Shown here: piece by piece, positions 24,006-31,849 of the stretch
Position numbering within the stretch: position 1 is the stretch's first letter
Layout of the letters: each line of letters starts with the position of its first letter
NCBI GenBank assembly: GCA_035487155.1
Contig: DATHMK010000053.1
Location: 62,001-126,000 of the forward strand
DNA: 64,000 nt
Reading direction: 5' to 3'
Source of the DNA: DAIDKA01 sp035487155
Lineage (GTDB): Bacteria > Pseudomonadota > Gammaproteobacteria > Steroidobacterales > Steroidobacteraceae
Program-made: the position numbers and the translations under genes
Notes under the pieces: model-generated
The model's input: only the letters and a program-made list of their open reading frames with translations
Database searches by the model: none
What the model was told of the DNA's origin: nothing

Positions 24006-25469
24006 TCACGGTACCTGCGGATCGAAGCTTCCGCCCACGGCGAGCAGCAGCGTGACACGCGCCAGCGCCTGCCCGGAGACCAGCTCGACGTGTTCGCGTC
24101 GGGCGATGAGAACGGCCGTTTCGGTGTTGAGCACCGTGAGGTAGCTGGAGACGCCGGACTGATAGCGCTCCTCGGCCAGGCGATATGCGACTTCCGCATC
24201 ATCCAAGGATCGCTGCTGTTGTTCGATCTGCACCGCCAGTGCACCGACCTGGCTGAGCTGATCGGATGTTTCGCGCACCGCCTCTAGCACCGACTGGTTG
24301 TACGCCGCCACCGCATCGTCAATCTGCGCCGCGCTGCCCCGATACTTCGCCCTTAGACGGCCCGCATCGAACAGCGGCAGATGAATTGCCGGTCCCACCT
24401 GATAAGCGGTCGCGGCTCCCTGGAACAGATTGCTGAACACGCCGATGGCGCTGGTGCCGGCGAACGCCGCAAGGTTGATATCCGGATAGAATGCCGCCTT
24501 GGCCGCCGACAGGCCGGCGTGAGCCGATTCGATCCGCTCGCGCGCCGCCAGCACATCCGGGCGCCGGCCCAGAAGGTCCGCGGGCAGCGCTGAGGGCAAC
24601 ACCAGCACGGCCCCAGGATCGAAGGTCGGTGGCCGCAGCTGCGCATACAGTTCGGCACCCTGCCCCGACAGCGAGGCGAGCTGATGTTTGTCCAATTCCG
24701 CCGCCACTTCGGCCTGCAGCAATTCGACATGCGCCTCGGGTACCGCGCCCGAGGCCTCGCGCAGCTCCACATTGGTGTCAAGACCCGACTGCACCCGCCG
24801 TCGAGTAATCTCCAGAATGCGCTGCCGCTGCGCCTCGGTCCGTTGCGCCACCTCGAGGAGGGCATCGTTGCGATACAGGTCGATGTAGGCCCGTGCGACC
24901 GCGCCACTCAATGCCAGGCGCGCACTGTCTACGTCAAAAATAGCCGCCGTGGTCTGCGAACTCGCCTGCTTCAGTAATGCAGCCTGGCGGCCCCAGAAGT
25001 CCAGATCCCAGGAAAAATTCAGGCCTTCGAGCCCCTGCCATTGGGTCGTACCGGGATAAGGCTTTGGGATGGGGTCATAGCCGCTGAGGCGCCGGCGAAC
25101 TTCCTGTGCATCGAACGACACCGCCGGCCCCAGGCCCGCCCGGGTCACGTCGGCCACCGATTGCGCTTCGCGCACCCGGGCCAGCGCCTGCGCCAGGCTG
25201 GGATTATCCGCCAGGGCCTTTTGCATCAGGCGATCAAGCTGCGCGTCATTGAACGCGCTCCACCATGCCTTCGCCGCCACCGGCACCGAGCCCTGCGGCG
25301 CAAGGCCGAGTTCATCCTGGGTGATGGTCGGCAGTGGCGCTTCGAGCTTGGGTGGTGTGATGCAAGCGCAAAGTGCCAAGGACATCGCGATCGCCGCTGC
25401 CCAGCCCAGCGGCCCAGTCCCCGCAGCCCTGGGGTCCCGCGGCCTGCCGTTGATGATGAGCCTGAACAT
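24006..25469 (-). CDS. Outer-membrane efflux lipoprotein (NodT/OprM family)
   Basis: The 487-residue protein has a lipoprotein signal ending ALCAC and two outer-membrane efflux repeats (about 70-265 and 275-475). Typical motifs are WWSAFNDAQLDRLMQKALAD, LGLNFSWDLDFWGRQAALL-like text, and LLGRRPDVLAARERIESAHA. It forms the trimeric outer-membrane channel of the pump encoded by the next two genes. It is the first gene of the operon, and a consensus ACC-WW-SGT box lies 67 bp upstream of its ATG. Confidence 0.92.
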   Translation of the reverse strand: MFRLIINGRPRDPRAAGTGPLGWAAAIAMSLALCACITPPKLEAPLPTITQDELGLAPQGSVPVAAKAWWSAFNDAQLDRLMQKALADNPSLAQALARVREAQSVADVTRAGLGPAVSFDAQEVRRRLSGYDPIPKPYPGTTQWQGLEGLNFSWDLDFWGRQAALLKQASSQTTAAIFDVDSARLALSGAVARAYIDLYRNDALLEVAQRTEAQRQRILEITRRRVQSGLDTNVELREASGAVPEAHVELLQAEVAAELDKHQLASLSGQGAELYAQLRPPTFDPGAVLVLPSALPADLLGRRPDVLAARERIESAHAGLSAAKAAFYPDINLAAFAGTSAIGVFSNLFQGAATAYQVGPAIHLPLFDAGRLRAKYRGSAAQIDDAVAAYNQSVLEAVRETSDQLSQVGALAVQIEQQQRSLDDAEVAYRLAEERYQSGVSSYLTVLNTETAVLIARREHVELVSGQALARVTLLLAVGGSFDPQVP

Positions 25470-25535
25470 CGATGCGCCTCTTGCCAGGGAACCACTCTTG
25501 TGGGCGCTATCCCATCAGATCGGCTCATCCCGAGA

Positions 25536-25552
25536 CATTGGACGATGGTGTC
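25536..25552 (-). promoter_or_regulatory. ACC-WW-SGT box a (upstream of the OMF-HlyD-MFS operon)
   Basis: On the minus strand the site reads GACACCATCGTCCAATG, 67 bp before the pump operon start codon at 25469. It matches the window consensus RATACCWTSGTSCAATG. Confidence 0.65.
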
Positions 25553-25562
25553 GGCGATACTT

Positions 25563-26186
25563 TCAGACTACTGCGCCGATCCCCACCTTCTGCCGGAGCA
25601 TGATCTGCGGGCGCGCCAGGAACGTTTGCGGCTGCGATGCCTTCTCGCTGCTGCCGGGCGCACTTGCCGAAGAGCGGCGCCACTGCCCCGGGGTCACCCC
25701 GACGGCACGGCGAAACTGCCGATTCAGGTGGGACTGATCCGCGAAACCGCAGTTGAGCGCGATTTCGGTGAGACTCTCGGTGGAGATGATCATCATGCGC
25801 TTGGCGCGCTCGACGCGACGTGCCGCGATATACACCATGGGCGAGCTGCCCAGAGTGCTCTTGAAGGCCCTCGTGAAGTGGCTCTTGCTCAGCTCGATCG
25901 CACCCGCGATGTCCTTGACGGTCAGCTTGGCGCCAAGACGCTCCTCGATATAGTCGATGACCCGCTTGGTCTGCCAGGCCGCAAGGCAGCCCGGTTGCAC
26001 AGGCGGGGCGACCTGACGCGTGAGGGTTTCACCCCACGACTCCCGACCCAGCAGCGCATCGGCATCTTTCAGACACCGCCACGCCTCCGAACGGTTGCAG
26101 TCGAGCAGACTCACTGCCCTTCGAATCAGACTCCGCAGATGTGATTGGGAGTCCATCGCCACACCCACCGGATTTACCGCTGCCAT
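25563..26186 (-). CDS. AraC family transcriptional regulator
   Basis: The 207-residue protein has a C-terminal AraC double helix-turn-helix (about 75-180): KLTVKDIAGAIELSKSHFTR in HTH1, then ARRVERAKRMM and LTEIALNCGFADQSHLNRQF in HTH2, and the closing GVTPGQWRR. The N-terminal 70 residues are too short for a ligand-binding cupin; such short AraC proteins sense a signal by another route. It lies between the promoter of the pump operon and the ridA-sod operon, and has a consensus box 65 bp upstream of its own start. Confidence 0.9.
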   Translation of the reverse strand: MAAVNPVGVAMDSQSHLRSLIRRAVSLLDCNRSEAWRCLKDADALLGRESWGETLTRQVAPPVQPGCLAAWQTKRVIDYIEERLGAKLTVKDIAGAIELSKSHFTRAFKSTLGSSPMVYIAARRVERAKRMMIISTESLTEIALNCGFADQSHLNRQFRRAVGVTPGQWRRSSASAPGSSEKASQPQTFLARPQIMLRQKVGIGAVV

Positions 26187-26250
26187 GTTCCTACTCCCGC
26201 TGTCTGCCTCCGATGGCGGCCATTCTTAGCCGGTGGCGGGTGGGTGAATC

Positions 26251-26311
26251 CATTGGACGATGGTATTGAGACTTACCGGCCCTGTCGCGCTGGCAATACT
26301 AAGGTGGGATC
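26251..26311. promoter_or_regulatory. ACC-WW-SGT boxes b (araC / ridA divergent promoter)
   Basis: Two sites lie in the 185-bp divergent gap. On the minus strand at 26251-26267 is AATACCATCGTCCAATG, 65 bp upstream of the AraC start. On the plus strand at 26295-26311 is AATACTAAGGTGGGATC, 61 bp upstream of the RidA start. Each arm of the pair therefore has one site at the same spacing. Confidence 0.65.
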
Positions 26312-26371
26312 GACACGTACCGCTGCTTCATCCGAATAATTACGGGGAGGGATTGAATCAGCAGAGGACCG

Positions 26372-26854
26372 ATGAACCACCGCACGCACTCCTTGTATCC
26401 CGAGCAGCGCCTCCAGGATCTTGGCATCGCGCTGCCGCCCCCGCCGACGCCTCTGGGCGCCTATGCCGAAACCCTGCAGAGCGCCAACCTGCTGTTCCTC
26501 AGCGGGACCTTGCCGATCGAGGCAGGAGTTGCGCGCTTCAGAGGACGCATCGGCGGCGATCTGAGCATCGAGGACGGACAACACGCGGCACGGCTCGCCG
26601 CGCTGAATGCCGTCGCGTTGGCCAAGGCATATCTGGGTTCCCTGAATCGCGTCAAGCAGGTGGTGCGCCTGGGCGTGTCGCTGGTGACCACGACGGAGTT
26701 CCACGATCACCCCAGGGTGGCTGATGGGGCGTCGGAACTGCTGGTGTCCGTGTTCGGACCCGAACGGGTGCCGACGCGCCTGGTGCTGGGCGTGGCCTCC
26801 CTGCCCCAGGGGCTTTGCGTCGAACTTGAGGTCATCTTCGAAGTCACTGGCTGA
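26372..26854 (+). CDS. RidA family protein
   Basis: The 160-residue protein belongs to the longer RidA subgroup (about 150 residues): QDLGIALPPPPTPLGAYAET at the N-terminus, LLFLSGTLPIEAG, and LGVSLVTTTEFHDHPRVADG before RVPTRLVLGVASLPQG. The last segment holds the Arg that binds carboxylates in the family. It may deaminate reactive enamines or imines or bind small ligands. It is followed 12 bp later by superoxide dismutase, suggesting a stress role. Confidence 0.85.
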   Translation: MNHRTHSLYPEQRLQDLGIALPPPPTPLGAYAETLQSANLLFLSGTLPIEAGVARFRGRIGGDLSIEDGQHAARLAALNAVALAKAYLGSLNRVKQVVRLGVSLVTTTEFHDHPRVADGASELLVSVFGPERVPTRLVLGVASLPQGLCVELEVIFEVTG

Positions 26855-26866
26855 GAAGGAGTGAGC

Positions 26867-27505
26867 ATGTCTGCCGTTGCGCCCTTGCTGTCCTGCCTGA
26901 GCCTGCCGCCTCTTACCTATGCGCAAGACGCGCTGGAGCCCATCATCTCGGCGCAGACCGTGGCCCTTCACTATGGCGGGCATCATCGAGACCATATCGA
27001 GGCTCTCAACCGTCTCACCTCCGGCACCGTCCTCGCCGGTCTCACGCTCGAGTCCCTGATTCATGCCTGTGTCGGGATTCCTGAGCGCGCCGAGATCCTC
27101 GACAATGCCGCGCAGGCCTGGAATCACGCCTTTTATTGGCAATCCCTCACGCCCCGTGGCGGGGGACTGCCGCCCCTGGCCTTGCGTCTGAAGATAGAGA
27201 CCTGCTTCGGCAGCGTCGAGGCCTGCAAGAAGCAACTGGTGCACTGTGCGCTCTCCCAGTCCGGCAGCGGCTGGGCCTGGCTGGTGATTCAGGACAACGC
27301 CCTGAAAGTCATGAGGACGGCAAACGCCGAAACTCCGATCACCCAGGGTCTGCACCCGCTTCTGGCCATCGACATCTGGGAACACGCTTATTACCTGGAC
27401 TACCAGAACAGACGCCTGGACTACGTGTCCGGCGTCATCGACAAGCTGGTCGACTGGGACGCCGCCAACTACCTGTTCCGGCGCTCCCCGGGTTGGCGAT
27501 CCTGA
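26867..27505 (+). CDS. sod: Fe/Mn superoxide dismutase
   Basis: The 212-residue protein shows the metal ligands of the Fe/Mn family: His in VALHYGGHHRDHIE, His in QAWNHAFYWQSL, and Asp and His in LAIDIWEHAYYLDYQNRR. It converts superoxide to oxygen and peroxide; no signal peptide is obvious, so it should be cytoplasmic. ATG 26867 follows AAGGAG; a GTG at 26861 is less well spaced. The gap to the upstream ridA gene is 12 bp, indicating one operon. Confidence 0.94.
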   Translation: MSAVAPLLSCLSLPPLTYAQDALEPIISAQTVALHYGGHHRDHIEALNRLTSGTVLAGLTLESLIHACVGIPERAEILDNAAQAWNHAFYWQSLTPRGGGLPPLALRLKIETCFGSVEACKKQLVHCALSQSGSGWAWLVIQDNALKVMRTANAETPITQGLHPLLAIDIWEHAYYLDYQNRRLDYVSGVIDKLVDWDAANYLFRRSPGWRS

Positions 27506-27522
27506 AGCAAAGGCAACTCACC

Positions 27523-27978
27523 ATGGACAAACTGAATCAATTGCTCAGCGACAATGTCGTGAACTTTGCCGAGGTATTTGGCGCCCTCACGGCTGAGGCG
27601 CCCGGTGAGTCCACCCTGCCGGGTTCCTCATTGTGGCTGCAAGGATCGGTGGTCGCGGCACGCGCCGGGTATGTCCTGGGGGAGGGCGAGCTCATCCATG
27701 AAGGACAGGCCCACCGCTTTCACTTCTCCGGCCTGCCGCCACGACCCGGCGCAGCGACCCTGATCCACGCCAGCGGCAAGGTCTCGCGCCTGCGCCGGCT
27801 CGGCCGTTTCAGCGGGCTCTATCTGTTCTGTGACTCGCCACCGAGCGCACCCCACGGGCGCGCCAGGTCACGCCTGCAGAACGAACACGGCGTCATCATC
27901 GACCTGTTCGGCCCACCCGGGGATCGGGTGTTTGATCTGCCCTACGGCGGACTGCGCGTGCGCCTCGCCACCGATTGA
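27523..27978 (+). CDS. Orphan beta-rich protein with NEHGVII motif (paralogue of 54970 gene)
   Basis: The 151-residue protein has an N-terminal linker (about 1-30) and a beta-rich domain: GSVVAARAGYVLGEGELIHE, HRFHFSGLP, ASGKVSRLRRLGRFSGLYLF, then LQNEHGVIIDLFGPP and a final short strand. The same chain of motifs occurs in the exported protein at 54970, so the two are paralogues, but this one has no signal peptide. No function is known to me. It is the last gene of the ridA-sod operon, 17 bp after sod, and converges with the thioredoxin-like gene. Confidence 0.65.
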   Translation: MDKLNQLLSDNVVNFAEVFGALTAEAPGESTLPGSSLWLQGSVVAARAGYVLGEGELIHEGQAHRFHFSGLPPRPGAATLIHASGKVSRLRRLGRFSGLYLFCDSPPSAPHGRARSRLQNEHGVIIDLFGPPGDRVFDLPYGGLRVRLATD

Positions 27979-27989
27979 GCCGCCTGCGG

Positions 27990-29081
27990 CTACCCGAAGG
28001 TGATCAAGAACACCTCGGCGCCCTCCTCCAGAAACTGGATTTCGAAGCGGTGGTCGAGGATGGGTGCGGGTTGGCGGATGAGCTGGTACAGGCGCGGCTC
28101 GAGGATGGTGCCGTTGCCTTGCGCATCGACGTCCAGGCCATGCGCCTCCCCGGGCGCATGGCCATCGATGGTCACACGGTACCGAATCGGGGCATGGCGC
28201 TCACCCGGCCCCATGATCAGGTGCAGGTCGCGCGCATGGAAGACGTAGCTGATCCGACCCGGGGTCGAGCTGAGCACGACGGACTCCGCCCCCACCACCC
28301 AAGTCCCGGCCAGCGCCCAGTGGTTGACCGGCAGTTGTTGCGGAGAAGCGTACTCCCGCGCTTGATTGGGCAAGACCCCGGGCTGTGATTCGAACCGCTC
28401 AGAGCGCCGGTACCCCAGATAGTTCTCGGGCGAGCGCAGATTCTCCAAATCTGGAGGGGCCTCGGCGCCGGCACCCTGCACCGGCACCAGCTGCGGAGTC
28501 ACGCCCCGTGCCCCGGCCTCGCGCAGCAGGCGCTGGATGTTGCGCTCCGCCTGGGAGTAGTCCCCTTCCCCGACATGGTAGTAGCGGATCCGTCCCTGCG
28601 CATCGATCAGGTACAGGGCCGGCAAATAGTCGTTCTCGAAGCCATTCCACAGCCAATACTGATTATCGATGGCGATCGGGTAGGTGATCTTCATCTCCCG
28701 CGCCGCGCGTCGCACATTTTCTATCCGCGTTTCGAACTGAAATTCCGGGGCGTGCACGCCGATGACCACCAGACCCTGATGGCCGTACCGCTGGGCCCAG
28801 GCGCGCACATAGGGCAGCGACCGGCGCCAGTTGATGCAGGAATAGCTCCAAAAATCCACCAGCACCACCTTGCCGCGCAGGTTCGACGCCGACAGGCGCC
28901 TGGAGTTCAGCCAGGTAGTCACCCCGCTCAGTGAGGGCACATCGCCCTCGATGGGCAGGCGCGCGGCATTGGCCGGCTTGCCTGCCATCCCCGCGCCTTG
29001 AGCGTAACCAGCCACCGCCGACACGACCAGCATCAAGGCCGCCGCGAACGCCGGCCCCCAGCGGCTAGCTGCGCTCCCCAT
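27990..29081 (-). CDS. TlpA/DipZ-like thioredoxin-fold protein with altered CxxC
   Basis: The protein of about 363 residues is exported (signal AAALMLVVSAVAGYAQG). Its thioredoxin fold (about 45-185) matches the soluble part of DipZ: VVLVDFWSYSCINWRRSLPY and VVIGVHAPEFQFE. A beta-sandwich domain follows (about 215-363; WALAGTWVVGAESVVLSS). The redox motif reads CINW instead of CINC, so only one cysteine remains and ordinary disulphide exchange is not expected. The start at 29081 lies 17 bp after a small membrane protein gene that may be its partner, in place of the fused CcdA part of DipZ. Confidence 0.8.
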   Translation of the reverse strand: MGSAASRWGPAFAAALMLVVSAVAGYAQGAGMAGKPANAARLPIEGDVPSLSGVTTWLNSRRLSASNLRGKVVLVDFWSYSCINWRRSLPYVRAWAQRYGHQGLVVIGVHAPEFQFETRIENVRRAAREMKITYPIAIDNQYWLWNGFENDYLPALYLIDAQGRIRYYHVGEGDYSQAERNIQRLLREAGARGVTPQLVPVQGAGAEAPPDLENLRSPENYLGYRRSERFESQPGVLPNQAREYASPQQLPVNHWALAGTWVVGAESVVLSSTPGRISYVFHARDLHLIMGPGERHAPIRYRVTIDGHAPGEAHGLDVDAQGNGTILEPRLYQLIRQPAPILDHRFEIQFLEEGAEVFLITFG

Positions 29082-29098
29082 CGATGAGCGCCCGCGCC

Positions 29099-29392
29099 TC
29101 AGCGATGGCGAAGCGCGTGAATGCCACGCACCATCGCGGCCATGAAGAGCACGATCATCAGCACCGCCAGCACGCCCGAGGCGGCAATGAAGACCTCCGC
29201 GCACTCCCACAGTCGCGATTTCAGGCCCAAAGGGAGCCTGAAACGCTCGACCGCGCCTGCGGCATGCTCGCGGGGCACGCGATCAAAACTGCGGTACTGC
29301 CACGCCAAGGAGCTGCGCCGCGGCGCCCTCACGGCCAGCGCGCGCACATCGCTGCTCCACTCCTGCTCGGCTTCCTGCTCTTCGGCTATCAC
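29099..29392 (-). CDS. Small single-span membrane protein upstream of the thioredoxin-like gene
   Basis: The 97-residue product has a basic soluble N-terminal half (SLAWQYRSFDRVPREHAAG) and one C-terminal helix (AEVFIAASGVLAVLMIVLFM). The GTG start at 29392 is preceded by AGGGAGATCGCC, a strong ribosome binding site. It is first in a two-gene unit with the thioredoxin-like gene. I do not recognise a family. Confidence 0.6.
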   Translation of the reverse strand: MIAEEQEAEQEWSSDVRALAVRAPRRSSLAWQYRSFDRVPREHAAGAVERFRLPLGLKSRLWECAEVFIAASGVLAVLMIVLFMAAMVRGIHALRHR

Positions 29393-29471
29393 GGCGATCT
29401 CCCTGACGTTTCACCGAATCAATCTGTTCTCGCATCTATAGCGGCGCTGCCACACGGCGTCGATAGTGTTT

Positions 29472-29539
29472 TTCCATGCAATGGTATTGGCGATACCTTG
29501 GTATTCCGCTCACCAACGCCCCGATACCTTTGGCTCATG
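29472..29539. promoter_or_regulatory. ACC-WW-SGT boxes c (three sites, divergent promoter)
   Basis: The gap between the membrane protein gene and the cupin gene has AATACCATTGCATGGAA on the minus strand (29472-29488). On the plus strand are GATACCTTGGTATTCCG (29492-29508) and GATACCTTTGGCTCATG (29523-29539). The middle site contains the clean inverted repeat ATACC-TT-GGTAT. Distances are 80 bp to the left start and 83 and 52 bp to the right start. Confidence 0.65.
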
Positions 29540-29590
29540 GAGCCGTGTGGTGGCTTATGGTGTGATCAGGCGCAGATAGAGGAGTCGTCG

Positions 29591-30064
29591 ATGTCCACCC
29601 GACACAAGCTCGATCGTCCAATCACTCCGCCAGCGGCACATCAGCCGGATCAAGAGCGCTTCCATGTCATCCATTCCGAGGACGTGCAGTGGCAGCCCTT
29701 CTCTGCCTTTCCTCCCGCCGCGCGCCTTGCGGTGCTGGTCGGTGATCCGACCAGACCCGGACCCTATGTGATTCGGGTCAAGCTGCCGGCCGGCACCAAG
29801 ATGCAGCCGCACCGGCATCCAGAGGACCGCATCTACACCGTGATTTCCGGGGTGTTCTATATCGGACTCGGAGATGAGTTCGATGAGTACAAACTCACCG
29901 CCCATGCGCCCGGCAGCGTCATCGTGCTGCCCGGTAACCAGCCGCATTTTCACTGGGCGAAGTCCGGCGAATACGTGACCCAGGTGACCGCCATTGGACC
30001 CCTGGGTCTGGCCTACACCGATCCGGCAAACGATCCACGCAGCGGCGGGGAGGGCTGGCCATGA
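29591..30064 (+). CDS. Cupin domain protein
   Basis: The 157-residue protein has a single cupin barrel. Motif 1 is KLPAGTKMQPHRHPEDRIYT with two His and one Glu-like ligand region, and motif 2 is PGSVIVLPGNQPHFHWAK. It probably binds one transition metal ion; the substrate is unknown. ATG 29591 follows GAGGAG. It overlaps the next gene by 4 bp (ATGA). Confidence 0.82.
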   Translation: MSTRHKLDRPITPPAAHQPDQERFHVIHSEDVQWQPFSAFPPAARLAVLVGDPTRPGPYVIRVKLPAGTKMQPHRHPEDRIYTVISGVFYIGLGDEFDEYKLTAHAPGSVIVLPGNQPHFHWAKSGEYVTQVTAIGPLGLAYTDPANDPRSGGEGWP

Positions 30065-30999
30065 ACCAACCCTGGGCGATCGTCGTGGCCGACGATCATG
30101 GCCATGAATCCGGCGCTACCTCATCCTGTGATGGGCGGGCGACGCCGGTGCAGTATTGCCAGCTGAACGGCCGCCGAACCCTGTTCCAGGACGCGCTGCA
30201 ACGCGCATTGCGCGTGGCGCCGGCCTCCCAGGTGCTGGTCACCGCACAGGAAGCTTATCGCGGCCATTGGGAGCCCGCGCTGTGGTTCACGCGCGCGGAG
30301 CATCGCTTCGTCAGCCCCGAGGCCGGACTGTCATGGCTCACGACCGCCGCTGCGATTCTCGCGATTGCCTACAAGGCGCCCGACAGCATCGTGACCCTGC
30401 TGCCGGGACGCTGTTTCGTCAGCCACGAATCCATTCTCACCAAGTCCATCGAGCGGGCGGTTTCCCTGCTACCCCTGGTTCCGGAGTCTGTCATCAGTCT
30501 GGGGATGCAGGATCTTGACGGTGGTACCGATGAGGACTACCTGGTGCCGCTCACGGGCGAGCGGGAGTACCTGCAGCCGCTGCTGGGTGTCGCGCGCCGA
30601 CCGGTTCCGTGGATTGCCCAGTATCTGCGCGCCCAGGGAGCACTGGTCGCATCCCGGGTGACCTGCAGCTACGCGCGCACCCTGGCGGCGCATGTGTCGC
30701 TGGTATGGCCGGGACTGGCGTCGACTCTGCTTGAGCACACCCTCGCGGGCGGGCGCAAAGGCGCCGAGGGTGGTGTGCGGATGAGTATTCCGCAGGGCCT
30801 GCCCAGAGCCCTCCTGCGCTCGCGCCACTGGTATCCGCCGGCACTGCCGCAGCGCGCCTTGCGGGTGACCGCCTGCGGATGGAGCGGTCTGCGAACCGCG
30901 CGTGCCCTGGCGCGGGTTCGCTCCTTCCTCTCCCCTGCCCTGCAGGATCTGCCCCGTCGCGGGCAGCGAGTGCAGTCTAGCGTTTCGGGCCGGCCATGA
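30061..30999 (+). CDS. Degenerate sugar-1-phosphate nucleotidyltransferase-like protein
   Basis: The 312-residue protein follows the layout of mannose-1-phosphate guanylyltransferases: a starting PWAIVVADDHG where GDP-mannose enzymes have AVVLAGGxGxRL, then QYCQLNGRRTLFQDALQRAL, VSPEAGLSWLTTAAAILAIA, and LLPGRCFVSHESIL where LPxDH is usual. The nucleotide-binding glycine loop and the LPADH acid are not conserved, so catalysis is doubtful. It overlaps the cupin gene by 4 bp and its end overlaps the convergent hydrolase by 23 bp. The partner of the cupin is not evident. Confidence 0.7.
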   Translation: MNQPWAIVVADDHGHESGATSSCDGRATPVQYCQLNGRRTLFQDALQRALRVAPASQVLVTAQEAYRGHWEPALWFTRAEHRFVSPEAGLSWLTTAAAILAIAYKAPDSIVTLLPGRCFVSHESILTKSIERAVSLLPLVPESVISLGMQDLDGGTDEDYLVPLTGEREYLQPLLGVARRPVPWIAQYLRAQGALVASRVTCSYARTLAAHVSLVWPGLASTLLEHTLAGGRKGAEGGVRMSIPQGLPRALLRSRHWYPPALPQRALRVTACGWSGLRTARALARVRSFLSPALQDLPRRGQRVQSSVSGRP

Positions 31000-31849
31000 A
31001 GTCACGCACCAATACCGCTATTTCATCGGCCGCCGTGTCCAGCGCAAAGTGGCCCGCCTCCAGCATGTGCACTTCAGCGCGGGGTACATCACGCCGGTAG
31101 GCCTGCGGCTCGGAAATATCGAAGGAGAGGTCGTACTTCCCCCAGATGACCAACAGCCGCGGCTGTGTCCTGCGCAGCCATTGCTGCCAGATGGGATAGG
31201 CGGTCACATTGGTTCGATAGTCGTAGAACAGGTCAGACTGGATGTCGCCCTGCCCTACCTGGCTGAGAAAGGCAAACTCGTCGGTCCACAGATCCGGGTC
31301 ATAACGCTCCACCGCGGGATCGGCCCCGACGTGCCGAGTGCGCGTCGCGGCCAGCGACAGCAGGTTCTCCCGTAGTGCCTGCTCGTTGGCGGCGCGGTCG
31401 GCCCAGAATGCCCGCCGGGCCTGCCAATTGATCCCGAGACCTTCATCGTGGGCAACCGCATTCTGGACAATCAGGCTCGTCAGCCGTTGCGGCTGTGCCA
31501 GTGCCATGCGAAAGCCCACCGGTCCGCCATAGTCCTGCAGGTACAACGTGAACTGCTGCAGGTTCAGCGCCGCGGTGAATCCGTTCATGACCCGCGCAAT
31601 GCGGTCAAAGGTGTACGGAAAGGACTTCGGATCCGGCCACTCGCTGTGCCCAAATCCCGGGTAGTCCGGCGCCACCAGGTGATAGGCATCCGACACTCGG
31701 GCGAACAGCGGTTCGAACATGCGCGATGAGGAAGGCAAGCCGTGCAGCAGCAAGATGGTGGGCGCCTGCTTCGGCCCGGCTTCCCGATAGAAGATCGAAA
31801 TGCCCTCGATGAGGACGGAGCGATAAGCGGTTTTCGCAGCCGTCACCAT
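30977..31849 (-). CDS. Alpha/beta hydrolase (epoxide hydrolase/dehalogenase-like)
   Basis: The 290-residue protein has the alpha/beta hydrolase fold: oxyanion segment LLLHGLPSSSRMF, nucleophile elbow YLQDYGGPVGF with Asp, acid region IWGKYDLSFDIS and catalytic His in LEAGHFALD. An Asp nucleophile indicates a haloalkane dehalogenase or epoxide hydrolase lineage, but the Trp of the dehalogenase elbow (DWGG) is Tyr here. The substrate is unknown. It overlaps the SDR gene upstream by 7 bp and is last in the VOC-SDR-hydrolase operon. Confidence 0.87.
   Translation of the reverse strand: MVTAAKTAYRSVLIEGISIFYREAGPKQAPTILLLHGLPSSSRMFEPLFARVSDAYHLVAPDYPGFGHSEWPDPKSFPYTFDRIARVMNGFTAALNLQQFTLYLQDYGGPVGFRMALAQPQRLTSLIVQNAVAHDEGLGINWQARRAFWADRAANEQALRENLLSLAATRTRHVGADPAVERYDPDLWTDEFAFLSQVGQGDIQSDLFYDYRTNVTAYPIWQQWLRRTQPRLLVIWGKYDLSFDISEPQAYRRDVPRAEVHMLEAGHFALDTAADEIAVLVRDFMAGPKR

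Noticed and set aside
29082..29210. Upstream extension of the thioredoxin-like gene to 29210.
   Set aside because: The start at 29081 gives a signal peptide, and the extension overlaps the small membrane protein gene, which has its own strong ribosome binding site.
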